Of a DNA stretch of 64,000 nucleotides, positions 20,780 through 32,330 are shown piece by piece (position 1 is the stretch's first letter; the number at the start of each line of letters is the position of its first letter). The notes under the pieces were generated by a model. The model saw only the letters and a program-made list of their open reading frames with translations, did no database searches and had not been told where the DNA came from. The translations under genes and the position numbers were made by a program. This DNA is from Gnetum montanum (taxonomy: Eukaryota > Streptophyta > Gnetopsida > Gnetales > Gnetaceae): positions 59,276 to 123,275 of the forward strand of contig MNCI01017497.1 in NCBI GenBank assembly GCA_015680685.1. The letters run 5' to 3'.

Positions 20780-23700
20780 AAAACCCATCTTGATTGTGAT
20801 TGAGCTGGTAAGGGTTCTATGTTTCTTGAGTGCCCTTGTGGCTAACGTTCCTCCTCCTCACACACGAGTAAGGGACTAGGAGGTCTGGTTTTGAGAAGGC
20901 GTATGGGAATTCCTAGAGTTCCTCCTTCATCACTTCAGTGTGATGGTATGGTCACACTTGTTAGCCGAGATAGCTAGTGTTCTGGTTGAAACATTATTGC
21001 CTAGGGAAAATCGAGGCATTTTAAAGTTTATGGCTGATGGGTCCATTGAAGGCAAAGGCGCAGGGGGCTCAAGTCGGTGTCCAAGAGGCTTGAGATGCTT
21101 ATCTTGGGTTTGGGCCATGCTGGAATTTAAATGTTATCATAAATACAACACATTGTTCGTTGCCCACCACATGGGGACCTTCTTTCAGAACCCACCTGGG
21201 ACCATCTACTATGCTGGCAGGTGAGTCCTATGAAAATGCTTAGACATGTTACATTGTTTTTCTTGCATAGTAGAAATGCTTATTATATTCTATCTATTGC
21301 CAGGTTTGTAATTAACAAGGATGGTCTCCATGATCAAGAGGGGGCATTGGCATTGGCACAAACAACCTTACAAGAGTTTTCTTCTGCCAGGAACATACAT
21401 GCCGACGTTATAGAATAGCTTGGGGCTGAATTCAGAACCTATCCAACCAAGCACACTAAGTTCTATATGAAGTGTGAAAAACTTGGGTGGTTGGATGGAG
21501 AATGGGCATCCTACCACGTACCTACCGTGGAAGAGGTTCTAGTGAAAAGCCCACCATTTCCCACACCGTTCGCACTGGGTGAGTTAGGTTTTGTATGTAT
21601 TTTCATATGCTTTTGATTGATCGATTGATTGGTTTTGTTTTTTATCCTTTGATTACTACAGTGGCAGCCAAGTCTACAGAGGTTACAGTAATCATGTCAG
21701 GATGTGACGAAACTAACCTCTTCTTTAAATATGGTGAAGTGGACAAGACACAACGCTGGTTATGCAATGGGGCCTTAGCCACCCTTGTTCAAAATGTCCA
21801 AGAGGCTGGGCTTATGAACCTATTTTTAGTAGTAAATCCAAGTATTCTGGCTGTAGAGATGCTCTTCCTTCTTGATTATTTTATAGAAAGGGCTAACCAC
21901 TTTCGCACGCGGGTGCATAATGTGCAGGTGGTGTTTGAGATCACTGACAAAATTTTCACAAATCTCTTCGGTGTTCTTTTCGATGGCTTACATATAGGGA
22001 AGAAGACTAGCAAAGATGTAAACCATCGAGGGGACATAGAAGAATGGCCAAGGATGAGCAAAGATCGAATGGGGATTTACATGAATAAGGTCAAGCTAGA
22101 GGTAGCCCATAAGGTTTACCCTATCTTCTGGGCTCATGCTTTCCCCAAGTTTCTCTCCCAAGGGAAAATTATTGGGGTAGAGTAGGCTTCAATTATGAGG
22201 GATGTCATAGAAGAAGGGACTCGCTATACTTAGGCTAAGTATTTCGTTGATGGTTTGTGAGCTGAAATGGTTAAGCTTCATGAGAAACTTGATGCATGTT
22301 TTAATGTTCATTTCACCTTTTTTATAGCTTGCCTACGATGGTTTGTTGAATTCTTGATGGTATGAGAGAATGACATCTGGGTGTTGTAGGATTGCACCCA
22401 AATATCCAAACCATGGATCTGCTAAGTATTTCACAGCACTCGATCCCAGGACCCCCAGAAGCTATTGGGGAGTCTTTTTCGATAACAACAAAGGATTAGG
22501 TGGCATGGCCCTTTTATGCACAAGACAAAGTTAGACAAGCACCTCCCACTAACACAGGCAACACGGTAAGGGAGGTGCGCCTTATTATTGAAACGGTAAA
22601 ATCAAAGTTGCAATGTAAGAAATCTTGTCCCGTAGAAGAGCCTCCATATACTAGTGAAGAAAGAGGCAAAAGATTACAAATCAAGGTTCATAAAGTGCAA
22701 CTTTCATTTGTTGGTGAGTATGGTTTAATTGTCTCATTAGCTACCCCCCCCCCCCCTTTTTTTGTTAGACAAGCATGCTCACTTTAGATGTGTTTAATAG
22801 ATGAAGAAAAAGAAGCTTTGGCCCCTGAGGCAGGGGCCCCTGCCATAGAAGAAGAAGAGGCTGTAGTTGCAAAGGAAGAGGCCCCTGCTACAGATGAACC
22901 TTTCGCAAAGTGTGCCCCAGCACCTGAGGGGCACATGACGGTTGAAGACGTTGCTACATTGTTAAGTCAACTTGAGGCAGAAGGGCTACAATTTGGTGCT
23001 GGTGAGTTTGATAGTTTGTTTGACAATGTGCTGATGGGTGATCCCCCCACTCTTACCCCTGAGGGTTTAATGGGTAGGAGCTTTACACTATTTTTTATGT
23101 TTCTTCCCACTTTCCTATCCCTCTTTTTCATAATGCTAATGTGCTTTTACTGTATAGTGGACATTGCTACTAAAGGTCCTGAGCCTTCTTCTTCCTTTCA
23201 CCTAAAGCCATGGATGGAAATGCCGGATAAGTTTACCTTTATGGAGGGGATTGTTGATGACATGATTAAATGCTTAAGGAAAATTGACCTCGAGATAGTT
23301 GCGTTTGAAGTATAGTGTTTTGTCTCTATGTTATTGTATTTTTGCTATCATCTAGTGATTAACGCTTCTTTATGTATGATTACTAGCTTCTCAACTCAAA
23401 TGGGACCCACAACAGATACTTGAAGTTGACGTTGTGCCTGAGCTCCCTTCCGAGATGACCGAGGTGCCTCATGTGCACTGTACTTGGGATGATCCTTGTG
23501 AGAGTGCAGGCACATTAACGAAGACCTCTGGAAACGGGTCCAGAAACTCAAAAAGGAGAAAGCTAGTCAAGCAGTTAAACTGGAAGATCTACGGTCAAGG
23601 AATGAGTTCTTAATGGCTTGCGATAGTTTAGATGGTAGTTGGTGTATGGCTGTAATCAATTATGTGAGATATTGGTTGGCCATACGAAGGCTAGTTGTGA

Positions 23701-24310
23701 AATACTTGAACAATGCTTGCAAATGGATCTATTGGCCTAGAAAAACTAGGACTAGAAAGATTACAGCGCCAAGGTGTATGAATGGGGGTAGGTACAGAAA
23801 AATCATAAACACATGTACAAGGTGGAACATGTTGCCTACTATTAGAAATATCGAGATGCTTCTGTTGAATTTCATACTCATGAGCTATTTCTTGATGTAA
23901 TTAGTGCTACCAAGGCCTACGAAAAATTTACGAAACATGTGGTGGTGAGTGAATCTCCCAAGAGGGAGATGACCTTGCCTTCTAGGGAGACCACTACTGC
24001 CACATTCTCTCCAGGACCACCCACATGAACGATTGTGGAGAAGGGAAAAATTGCAACAGGCGTTGATCTAGGGGAAGAAGATTGGGCCAACTTAAGTGAG
24101 GATGAAATACTTTGATGCTTAGCAGCTGGCATGGATAGAATAACTCCAAAGATGGACGTAGGCTCGTCTTAGGTTAGCCAAGCTTTACTATATTGTAGTT
24201 TATTTTATGATATGTGATTTTAATTTGACTCATGATTTTATTCTTGCTTTATGCAAGACCCGAATGAGGATGTAGGACCTAGTGGGGTAGGGGATAAAGA
24301 TACCGGCGAA
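20770..24310 (+). pseudogene. Antisense spliced gene within element C, unknown protein
   Basis: Several plus-strand exons with consistent coding frames are linked by short GT-AG introns. Clear introns: 21221-21303 (GTGAGT to TTGCCAG), 21579-21661 (GTGAGT to CTACAG), 22714-22800 (GTGAGT to AATAG) and 23074-23157 (GTAGGA to TATAG), each 83-87 bp; the frame is kept across each. A fifth near 23310-23386 is decayed. The protein includes a conserved-looking globular part (21662-22182; CDETNLFFKYGEVDK, VLFDGLHIG), a Glu/Ala/Pro-rich acidic region (22801-22920) and a charged C-terminus ending near 24310. An in-frame stop at 21416 and more after 22185 show decay. I do not recognise the family. It sits where RT and integrase core should be, in reverse orientation. 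Confidence 0.6.
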
Positions 24311-24464
24311 GACTCATAGCCCATTGGAAAATTTTTCCTTTGAAATGAAATGCTTGTTGTTATGTATTCTGAGTATGGACTTATATTTAATGAAAAGTAA
24401 AACACTTGCTTTATTCCTTTTGGTTAACATGTTTGTTGATGTATTGGAGCCCCTTGTGGACCCC

Positions 24465-24615
24465 CATGCTATAGTTAAGGCCATTTTGGACCATCGCTAG
24501 TTTTAGGCCATTTCGGGCCATATGTGAAGTAATCTTTGAAAGTGGTGTTGCCAATTTTAGGCCTTAGTGGGCTGTGGCAGTAGTTTAAGGCCATTTTGGG
24601 CCATAATTGCTTTAA
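24465..24615 (+). repeat. Third cluster of TTTAAGGCC-type repeats
   Basis: About four copies of AGTTTTAGGCCATTTCGGGCC-like units, just downstream of the antisense gene and before the protease. Together with 19350-19490 it brackets the antisense gene. Confidence 0.6.
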
Positions 24616-24949
24616 CTAATTCCAGCGGCATAGACAATGCAAACAACAAACTTGATGCAAAATGGAAATCATGTGAATAGAAGTATAAAATTTGTTGAAG
24701 CAAAGTGGAGGTAAACTTTAATCATGCAATTGTTTCCTAATCTGACGTGGGTTAGGCAAGGCATATGTTCGGGAAGCCTTGCGGTGGTATTCCTCTATGC
24801 TATCATCTGCCATTTGGAAGGGCAATTTGGCCCACATGGTTTCTTCGTTTAAGTCGACAGTCTTGGATGACTCATTTGTCAAACATGGATGAATCATTTT
24901 CAGAGATTTCTATCTCTGATCCTTGCTCCACGTCTAGATTGTTTATGGC

Positions 24950-25471
24950 TCAGGGAGCTACTTCATCACCAAAGATCACCACCTCTCCACCTACGTAGGG
25001 TAGGTGGATCTCTTGGTGTATGGGTGAGGAAATAACTCTTAGTTGGGCTAACCATGATCTTCCTAAGATCAGGTTAAACCTGAGCATCTCTTCTACCACA
25101 ATAAATACTACGCTAGTGGGAAACTGCTCCCCTACTACAAAGTTGATGGTAACAATCCCCTTGACCATGACACATGCCCCATTGAATGATTTTAAACATG
25201 AGGTTGTTTTGGGCTTGATTTGATCCACCAGGCCCAACTTATCCACTATGGGGAATGGTATCACATTGGTGGCAGCCCCGTCATCGATGTTTACTCTACG
25301 AATCTTATACTGACCTACCTGAATTGTGATAAACATGGGTGCGGTAGTCACTTGACCCTTTTTAGGATCATCTTTGATGGCTTTGTCATGAAATGTTAAA
25401 TGGGCTAACCGTGGTTCCTTAGCCACAGAGGAAAGCATAATGGTGTGGATAGCTTTCTCTTCAACTAGCAT
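24950..25471 (-). CDS. Aspartic protease domain of element C
   Basis: Retroviral-type protease that cleaves the Gag-Pol precursor. The open frame of 173 codons contains the active-site region VNIDDGAATNVIPF (Asp-Asp-Gly instead of the usual Asp-Ser/Thr-Gly) and the C-terminal LILGRSWL motif typical of plant Ty3/gypsy proteases. It lies in a different frame from gag, which ends 500 bp upstream. After it no RT follows: the sequence passes into repeats and the antisense gene. The Asp-Asp-Gly triad may be a mutation or a lineage trait, so activity is doubtful. Confidence 0.75.
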   Translation of the reverse strand: MLVEEKAIHTIMLSSVAKEPRLAHLTFHDKAIKDDPKKGQVTTAPMFITIQVGQYKIRRVNIDDGAATNVIPFPIVDKLGLVDQIKPKTTSCLKSFNGACVMVKGIVTINFVVGEQFPTSVVFIVVEEMLRFNLILGRSWLAQLRVISSPIHQEIHLPYVGGEVVIFGDEVAP

Positions 25472-25994
25472 GTTCCATTAACAAAAATAGATGCTAACAT
25501 GCGAACCAAAGCCTCACGATGTGCCATAGAGGTCATTATTAAGTCGTACAAGCTTAATGTTGTGTTCTTTTATTTCAAGGCATGTTTAACCTGTGAAAGT
25601 GCATTTAGGAAGTCTTGCCCACTGTTTGATTGTTTGCTAACTTTTTCTTCTTCTATGCGCCATAGAAGATAAATCTCCTAAGGGGGAGTGGCTTTGGGTT
25701 GGATAACAAGCTTTTTCGAATCAAAGGATGATGGTTGCATGTGTGTGTTGCCACCAATGGCTAATGATGAAGAGGTCATGGTGATTGCAAACAAGGGGGT
25801 GGGCTTAGGGGGGCCCAACAAAGTGCGTTCTCTAGGGAACTTACCTACTAGACGTTCTTTGCGTTTCCTTAGATGAGGAGGCTGAGACGTAGTGCTCATC
25901 ACTTGACTTTGGGTAGTAGGGGAACTTGCATGTTTTGGCACCATAATAACAAATGATGCCTATGTTTTTGTAGTGGGACACGATGCAATTTTAA

Positions 25995-28520
25995 TTACAA
26001 AAGGTGTAGCAGATGTCTGAGGAGAGGCCCTAACGACAAAGGGGGTTTGCAACCTGGTTGTTGTTGAAGCTTCAAGATTACCGGGGGGGGGGGGGGGGGG
26101 GGTACATGAAGCATGAATGGTTCATGTTGTAATTCTACATTATCGTCAATGCCAATGGAATTAATAGTGTAACTTGCATTATTAGTGTGCAAAGGATCTT
26201 TGTAAACATTCATCAATTGGTTTTCAAGTCGGATAAGACTACTCTCATCCAGGACCAACTTACCTTGATCGATCATTTGTTGGATATCATCTCTCAATGC
26301 CAGGTAATAATCTATATCATGTCCACAAAATTGATGATAATCACAAAAATGCTCTAGCCTGAAGTTCATGGGTACTAGTGGTTCATTAGGCATAGCCAAG
26401 AAGGGGTGTCGAAGGACTTCATAGTACCTTTGGTGATGCTTAACAACCTCCTCTGACATCTGTTTATGTTGGATACGTCCAGCTCCCAGCAATTGACTCA
26501 GAAGCTCCAAAGGATTAATTGGTAATGGGGTATATTTTGAGCGATCCTTGCGCTCAAAATTTGGCCTTGGCAGAGTTTGCATTGTGGGTGTTAATGCCAA
26601 GGGCTGACTAGTGCTACTAGAGCCGGGTGTTGTGTTAGTAAAGGCTTTAGGTGTTGTTGCAATCTTTTTACTATTGTTCAACTTGGTCTCATTAGCCACA
26701 ATGGCCACCATGGTTGTTGTGGCCTTCCCTTTTTCCTTGTCTTTCTTTGTATGTGTGTTTTTATAGGCTACATAGGCTGGATCTCTACTAGCCTCCGCCA
26801 CATCTTGAATGCTTTTAGTTTGAGTGAACGCTTGGCTAAGGGAATGCAGAACCAAATAATATAGTTTGGATTTGATAAAATCGTTTACTGCTCCTTTGAA
26901 AATAGCTAGCAAATGGGCCTCAACAATTGGTTCATGCATTTTCTTTAGGGTAGCACTTCAACGTTGTATCAATTTTTGTACGAATTCTAGTGGTTCTTGT
27001 TTAACGTTCATGAGCTAATCTAAAGTGACTTCCGACTTCAAGTTATACTTAAAACAAGTCACAAACTGGCTTAGCAATTCTTCTAATGTTGAGATAGAAG
27101 TGCGGGGAAGCACACAGTACCAATCTAAGGCCTTTCCTATCAAGGACATGGCGAAAACACGAATGATGGTATGGGGCCACGGTTGTAGTAACAAGGATTC
27201 AGACCTGAAAGTGACTAGGTGGGCATTTGGATCACCTTCCCCATTATATTTTGTAAACTAGGGAAGTTATACCCTAGGGGGAAATGTAAGAACGAGAAGA
27301 ACTAGAGTGATCGGGTCATCTTAGTAGAAGTCCATGACTTGAATGGTTTCAGAACCAGCGGCTTTGAGTCATTTAATTTCATCGGTAAGGATCTAGATGA
27401 GCTAAAAGGCTTGGTCTAGACCCGGGGATGTTACAGGGGGTTGTGAAGCTATTAGAGTAGCCATCACTGGTGGCGTTGTTGGTGCGACTACTAGTCCCAT
27501 TGGGGGTGTTGTCAGAATAGCTCTTGCTAGTGGTGTTGTTTGAGCAGCCCACAACCTAGTGAGTGGTGCTGCTGGAGCAGCTGGCATCGATGGTGCTATG
27601 GGGGTGGTTATCTGCCCAATGGTTGGGGCAGCCCACAACCCCATGTTCGGTTGCATTACATGTGAAACTTGGTATGTTTGGGGCTGTGCGTATTGTGGCA
27701 TGTGAGACATTTGAGCCACAGGAAAAGAGGTCATTGCTGTCCATGATGCGATTAAGGTAGGGCCTACTACTGATGGTGGAATGGGTATAGAGGAGGGGAC
27801 AAAAATAGAAATTACATGTAGTTGTGATGTGGGCATGGTGTGCACGTATGGCAGTGTGGGCATCACAGAGATTGGGTGCGGGGCTTGGACAGACTGGAAA
27901 GGATGATTAACGGGAAATGAGGTTGAAGAGCTTGCATGCTGATATGTTGACAACATTTGATGACTACCCATCACCAAAGAAGATCTAGGTTGAAGTAGTG
28001 TTGCGGCAGTAGCAAAAGAGGTGGAAGATTGTGATTGGTGTGAACAAACAATAGAGGTGGAAGGGACAACCGTAGCATAGATTGGACCACCAACTTCAAA
28101 ATGGGATTCTAACTCCTCTTGGCCATCATGAAAAGGTTCATCGTAGTGAGACATTTTGTCCCGTTCTCTTGACCTACTTAATTGCACAAGTTGGTTTAAA
28201 AGCCACTGACATGTGTCGGTGAGTGGGATAGTGGTATCAGACGTAGGAATGAACTCCCTTCTATTCCAATGAATGATCTGAAAGTTACATTTTTCCTCAA
28301 ATTCATGATGGTCCAATAGTAGATTTTCTTGGATTATTGCACATAAAAAGTTATATCGCTCTTCGTCTTGAGGTAGATGTTCGTGTGATTAATGCTGCAG
28401 TCTAGGAGACTACCACAGTACCTGCACTGGGCTACGTGGTTGCTCGACATCCACCATGTGTGGAACAAAGTGAGACACCTCCAAACTTACAGTAGCAACT
28501 AAAGTGGTAGCAAGATTCAT
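25995..28520 (-). pseudogene. gag: gag of element C
   Basis: The ATG at 28520 follows the primer site and leader. One frame of 842 codons runs to 25995 with about ten in-frame stops and no frameshift. The first 70 codons resemble gag leaders; then a long Pro/Thr/Ser/Met-rich region (28100-27410). The Gag capsid domain lies at 27290-26830 with motifs VFAMSLIGKALDWY, LPRTSISTLEELLSQF and KQEPLEFVQKLIQR. Further downstream a Cys-His region is not of zinc-knuckle type (HFCDYHQFCGHDIDYY). A run of 20 G (26083-26102) encodes polyproline. Gag assembles the particle. This is a Ty3/gypsy Gag clearly different from that of elements A, B, D and F. Confidence 0.8.
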
Positions 28521-28708
28521 TTTTTTGATATGAAAAAGGTGGAAAAAGAAAGGGAAAGATACGTGTAAGAAATAGTTAAAAACAATACATTTTGGGTTAA
28601 ACGATTAAGGTCTAAAGCCGCAAAGAAAATAGGTTGAAACTGGGGGCATTTGAAAATGCTGAAAAGCTAGTTTTCTTCACTGTTACTCTTGCTACGCTGA
28701 GGGAAATT

Positions 28709-28888
28709 GCTACACCGATAGGCCCACTACACTACACAGAACACAGGAAGCGCAATGTAGTAAGCAGGCAATGTAACATAGTAGACAGTTTGGGAACCGC
28801 TACATTGATAGGGTCACTACGCTACATAGGATGTAAGCAGCGTAATGCAGTAGATAGGCAACGTAACACAGTAGACAGTTTAGGGCTT
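28709..28888 (+). repeat. Tandem 90-bp duplication in the leader of element C
   Basis: GCTACACCGATAGG at 28709 recurs as GCTACATTGATAGG at 28799; both units end GTAGACAGTTT(G/A)GG. It is made largely of the same CTACGCTA words as the LTR hairpins. Confidence 0.8.
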
Positions 28889-29042
28889 TCGTCATGTAGG
28901 GTTCTAGAGGAACCATCATGGCGACCAATCTAAACCACCCAGTGCGTAGACAACCATAGGGATGTCACGTCTCCGCTAGTAGGCTACTGATGATGGGGTA
29001 CAGATAGCATGTAGGATTACCCATGACACAAGGAAGAGACAT

Positions 29043-29070
29043 GGAGGTTCAAGCCCTCCTTCTAGAACCA
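29043..29070 (-). other. Primer binding site of element C, tRNA-Asn type
   Basis: Read on the plus strand this is the 3' end of a tRNA: GGAGG stem, TTCAAGC loop, CCTCC stem, TTCTAG acceptor, ending ACCA. Plant tRNA-Asn ends in the same way except for two bases before the terminal CCA (GC in place of AA). The element uses its complement. It lies five bases from the LTR end, and the match covers about 28 bases. Confidence 0.8.
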
Positions 29071-29075
29071 AAAAT

Positions 29076-31241
29076 TGTGACGTCTAAAAACGTTAGTGGC
29101 TGGAACATCGAGAGGTTATTAAGCGTACAACCTAACCCTGGATTCGTGCAAGGGATGTGCTAGAGAGAACGGAAATGGGGTGCCATGCAGGGTCTAGTCG
29201 ATCAGTCAGGGATTACGTGGTGTACAATAACCATATGCAAACAATAATTTTAAAATGTAACACGCTATTGAAATGGAAGAAAATGTGGGGTGAACAACAA
29301 TAGAAATGCATCAAAGTATGTAACCAAGATAATAAGAATGAACAAGTACACAAAGATGCAACATATATGTCATAGCAAAAATAAAATGAGAGTTTAGGTG
29401 AGGGGATGCACCACACCAAAATTGGGGAATCTGATCTTTGTTTGGATGATGAATGTGTACAACTGGTATGCAGTACTTTACAGGCATAGCTGGCAATGGA
29501 ATGATACAATCACAGCTCCTGGACTACTGCCAATGCGATGCTAACAGGAACTAATGAGCCAATGCTTACTGGGCTAAGAGCTGCAACACTGGGTTGAAGA
29601 AAGATCCCGAAAGTGCTACTGCTGGGATTTGCTATTTATCAACCTCCTATTTTCCAATCTCTTTGTCAAAGCTTACTGCCAAAAGCCAACCCCTAGAATG
29701 TTGCTTACTAGGGTATTTATAGAGCCAAGAGTAGGAGAGAGATGTGGCATGGATATCACATGTCCTGGGTCCCACAGGGCACAAACGTAGATGTGCCACG
29801 CTGACGTGTGGTGCTACGTTGATGTGCTATGCTGAATGGCATGAGGCTAGAAGTGAAACTTACTGAGCTGTGACCATATCATTCAGACTGCATGTACCCA
29901 AGGGACTACCATATTTTTACAAAAAATGCTTATGACAAATGTAAAGTGAAGCTTACGCTTTGGGACTACGTCTTCCCCTCTCTTATGAGTAGGGTCAAGT
30001 GTAGAGACAATTTCGGGACTATACATGAGATGCAAAAAGCAAGGCAAACTACTGATTGCAGCTATCAAGGAGATGTTGGGGTAGAAATGATCATCGATGA
30101 TGAGTCTTGGAGCTTCCAGAGATGTCCTATGGCTTCTTTTCCAGTGTTACACTACTTACGTTGTTCAACATAGCGGAGTAGCATGAATACCTGCTAGCTA
30201 CGCTTTTCTACGCTGCACAGTGTAGCAGCCACCTTTAAGATGAATCTTGCTTGAAAATCGACAATACTCCTTCGAGGCCTAGCAAGGCAAGCTACTTCAG
30301 CAACTAGCCATTACATTTTTCATGTTAAAGTAGCCTGAGACTTTCTAGTCTCATCCTTGGAGCACCTTTTATCTTTTAGGTCCTTGCCACTTTGTGTTAC
30401 GCTATGCAACATAGTAGTTTGTCTGGGATGAATTGGAATCACAACCTACAATGTTTTGTTAGGAGACTTTGATTGGGACATGAGGGCAAAGTGGGATAGG
30501 CAGTCTTGGAGGTCGAAGCATGGCCAGGTGCAATTCTTTTGCTAGAACAATTTGATGGAGGATCTTCTTACATTATCACCCTACTATGTTGTGTAGCATA
30601 GCATAAAGTAGCACCTAATTTTGCCTGAATTTCGACTTACTTTGCAAGTGTTCTATCATGGAATCTTAGTCATATTCGGAGGTGGTAGTAGCATAAGCAT
30701 TTTTCATGGTCGAAGTATGGGCAATTGTGTTTTCCATGTCAAGATAATTTGGGAAAATATTTTGTCACGCTAGGGCCCTGCCACGTTGTGCTACGCTATG
30801 TAGAGTATCTCAGCGTAGCACTCAGACTGAGGTGATTTTTGATGAAATTTGCTCTATTTTTTTGCATCATACTGATCACACTTCAAGGATGAAGTAGGGA
30901 AAGCATCTTTGAAAACCAAATATCTACCAACTGCATCTTCTACGTCCGATCTAACATTTGTAACATTTTTAACACCACATGGCCTGCTATGCTGTGTAGC
31001 ATAACAGGCCTCACAATTAGAAAATTTTTTGAACTATTTAGTCCATCCTAAGTGTCTCTTTTGTACAAACTAGCCTCATGACTGGGTGTTGTGTTGACTA
31101 TGCTGCAGAGGGTGGTAGGTGGACCTAGAAGTGGCTTCGCAGGCGTCAGGACTTCCAAGGTGCCATCATGCTTATAGAGATCCTTGCCCAAATTTTGGGA
31201 CTGTGTTGAATCATGAGAGTCCCAAAATTGATGGTGTTTCA
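29076..31241 (-). repeat. 5' LTR of element C
   Basis: Begins TGTGACGTCTAAAAACG and ends TGGTGTTTCA on the plus strand. Collinear with 14588-16823, with the same series of hairpin repeats between about 30170 and 31010. Confidence 0.9.
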
Positions 31242-31246
31242 CATAT
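31242..31246. repeat. Target site duplication of element C (right)
   Basis: CATAT, matching 14583-14587. The gag of element A resumes immediately after. Confidence 0.88.
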
Positions 31247-32330
31247 CATAGGAGACATGGACATGATAGGGGTCACCATGAATATGATGACTATGATGAC
31301 CCACTACTTGCTACAAAAAGCATGATAAACATCTTGGAGATAGTTCACATTCTCACTAGGCATCGAAAGGATAGTTAAATCAAATGGCTTGATATGAATA
31401 ACATTCCTAAGTTTGAAGGAGGGTATAATGCTAACCCACAACATCATTTGCAAGCCTTTGATGATGCCTATGCCCTATAAAATATTAAGAATGAGTGGCA
31501 GAAACTTAAACTATTTCCTAGGATACTCATTAAAGAATAGGAGAGTTGGTACTAATTTTTGGAGCTAGAATCTATCCGTAGATGGAGTACAATGTTGAAG
31601 TTAGTCAATGATAAATATTAAATCTACTTCAAGATGTCTAACCTAAGAAAAAAAATTTAAAGATGAAAATAAAGTAATCACGAATCTCTTGATAGAACAC
31701 TGGGAAGGTATTACTCTCTTTTAGATTGATACCTAGGCCATGGTTTCTCTCAAAGGAAACAACTTCGCTAAATGATAAATAGGCTCAAAAATAAAACTAG
31801 AGATACTCTTGGGATTTATGTCCAAGGGAGATTGTGAGAGATGAGAGCTCATCATATCTAAAGGCTAAGTGGCCAAGGAAGAAAGATAACTAAAAAAGTA
31901 AGAAAGTGCAAAGGAGTATAATAGAGATCTCTCCATTTGTAAAAGGGAGGCATGGCTCTATGACTCTGATGAGGGAGCACCACTAGAAGAAGTGGTACAA
32001 AGGAAAAACTTACTAATCTAAAAATTTGTCACAAAAACATTGGCTAAGGTGGACAAAATGTAGGACTCCTTAGATGAGAAGTTCCAAACCACTCTAAAAA
32101 TTATGGAGGAGAAAACAAAGTAGGAGAACAAAGATAAGAATAGAAGAAAAAAAATATAGGGAAAAACTACTATAAACAAAAAGGTAAGACTGTGGTAGTT
32201 GATGAGCTTATAGATTCTAAAACAAACTAAGAAGAGTGTAACATCTATCAGTATTAATATCTCAAGGGATGTTGTCTTGTACTATCACACCTATAAGAAT
32301 CTGGGATATGTGCCTTGAATCCAAAATTTA
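31247..32330 (+). pseudogene. gag: gag of element A, 3' part
   Basis: Continues the gag broken at 14587. The conserved LDMNNIPKFEGGYNA block near 31395 and the following LQAF, WQKLKLFPR and LESIRRWSTM motifs match B and D closely. The zinc-knuckle region near 32240 is decayed: the second Cys is now Tyr and the His position is lost, though the KGCC end remains. Many stops (for example near 31480, 31545 and 31620) show it has been dead for a long time. Confidence 0.8.

Larger units (their letters stand above)
14588..31241 (-). mobile_element. Element C: 16.65-kb non-autonomous Ty3/gypsy element carrying an antisense spliced gene
   Basis: Long LTRs (14588-16823 and 29076-31241, roughly 88-90% alike by eye) and a CATAT duplication define it. 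On the minus strand, 5' to 3': LTR, a 28-base primer site matching tRNA-Asn, a leader with a 90-bp duplication, gag (28520-25995), protease (25471-24950), then 19.5-24.4 kb occupied by a plus-strand gene, then an integrase C-terminal tail (19016-18624), repeats, a 3' region and LTR. RT, RNase H and the integrase core are absent, so it cannot be autonomous. It differs from its neighbours in LTR, primer and Gag and belongs to another Ty3/gypsy lineage. An oppositely oriented extra ORF is known from some plant Ty3/gypsy elements (for example Grande). Confidence 0.88.

Noticed and set aside
29043-29070. tRNA gene or tRNA fragment
   Set aside because: Only the 3' half of a tRNA is present, placed exactly as a primer binding site beside an LTR.
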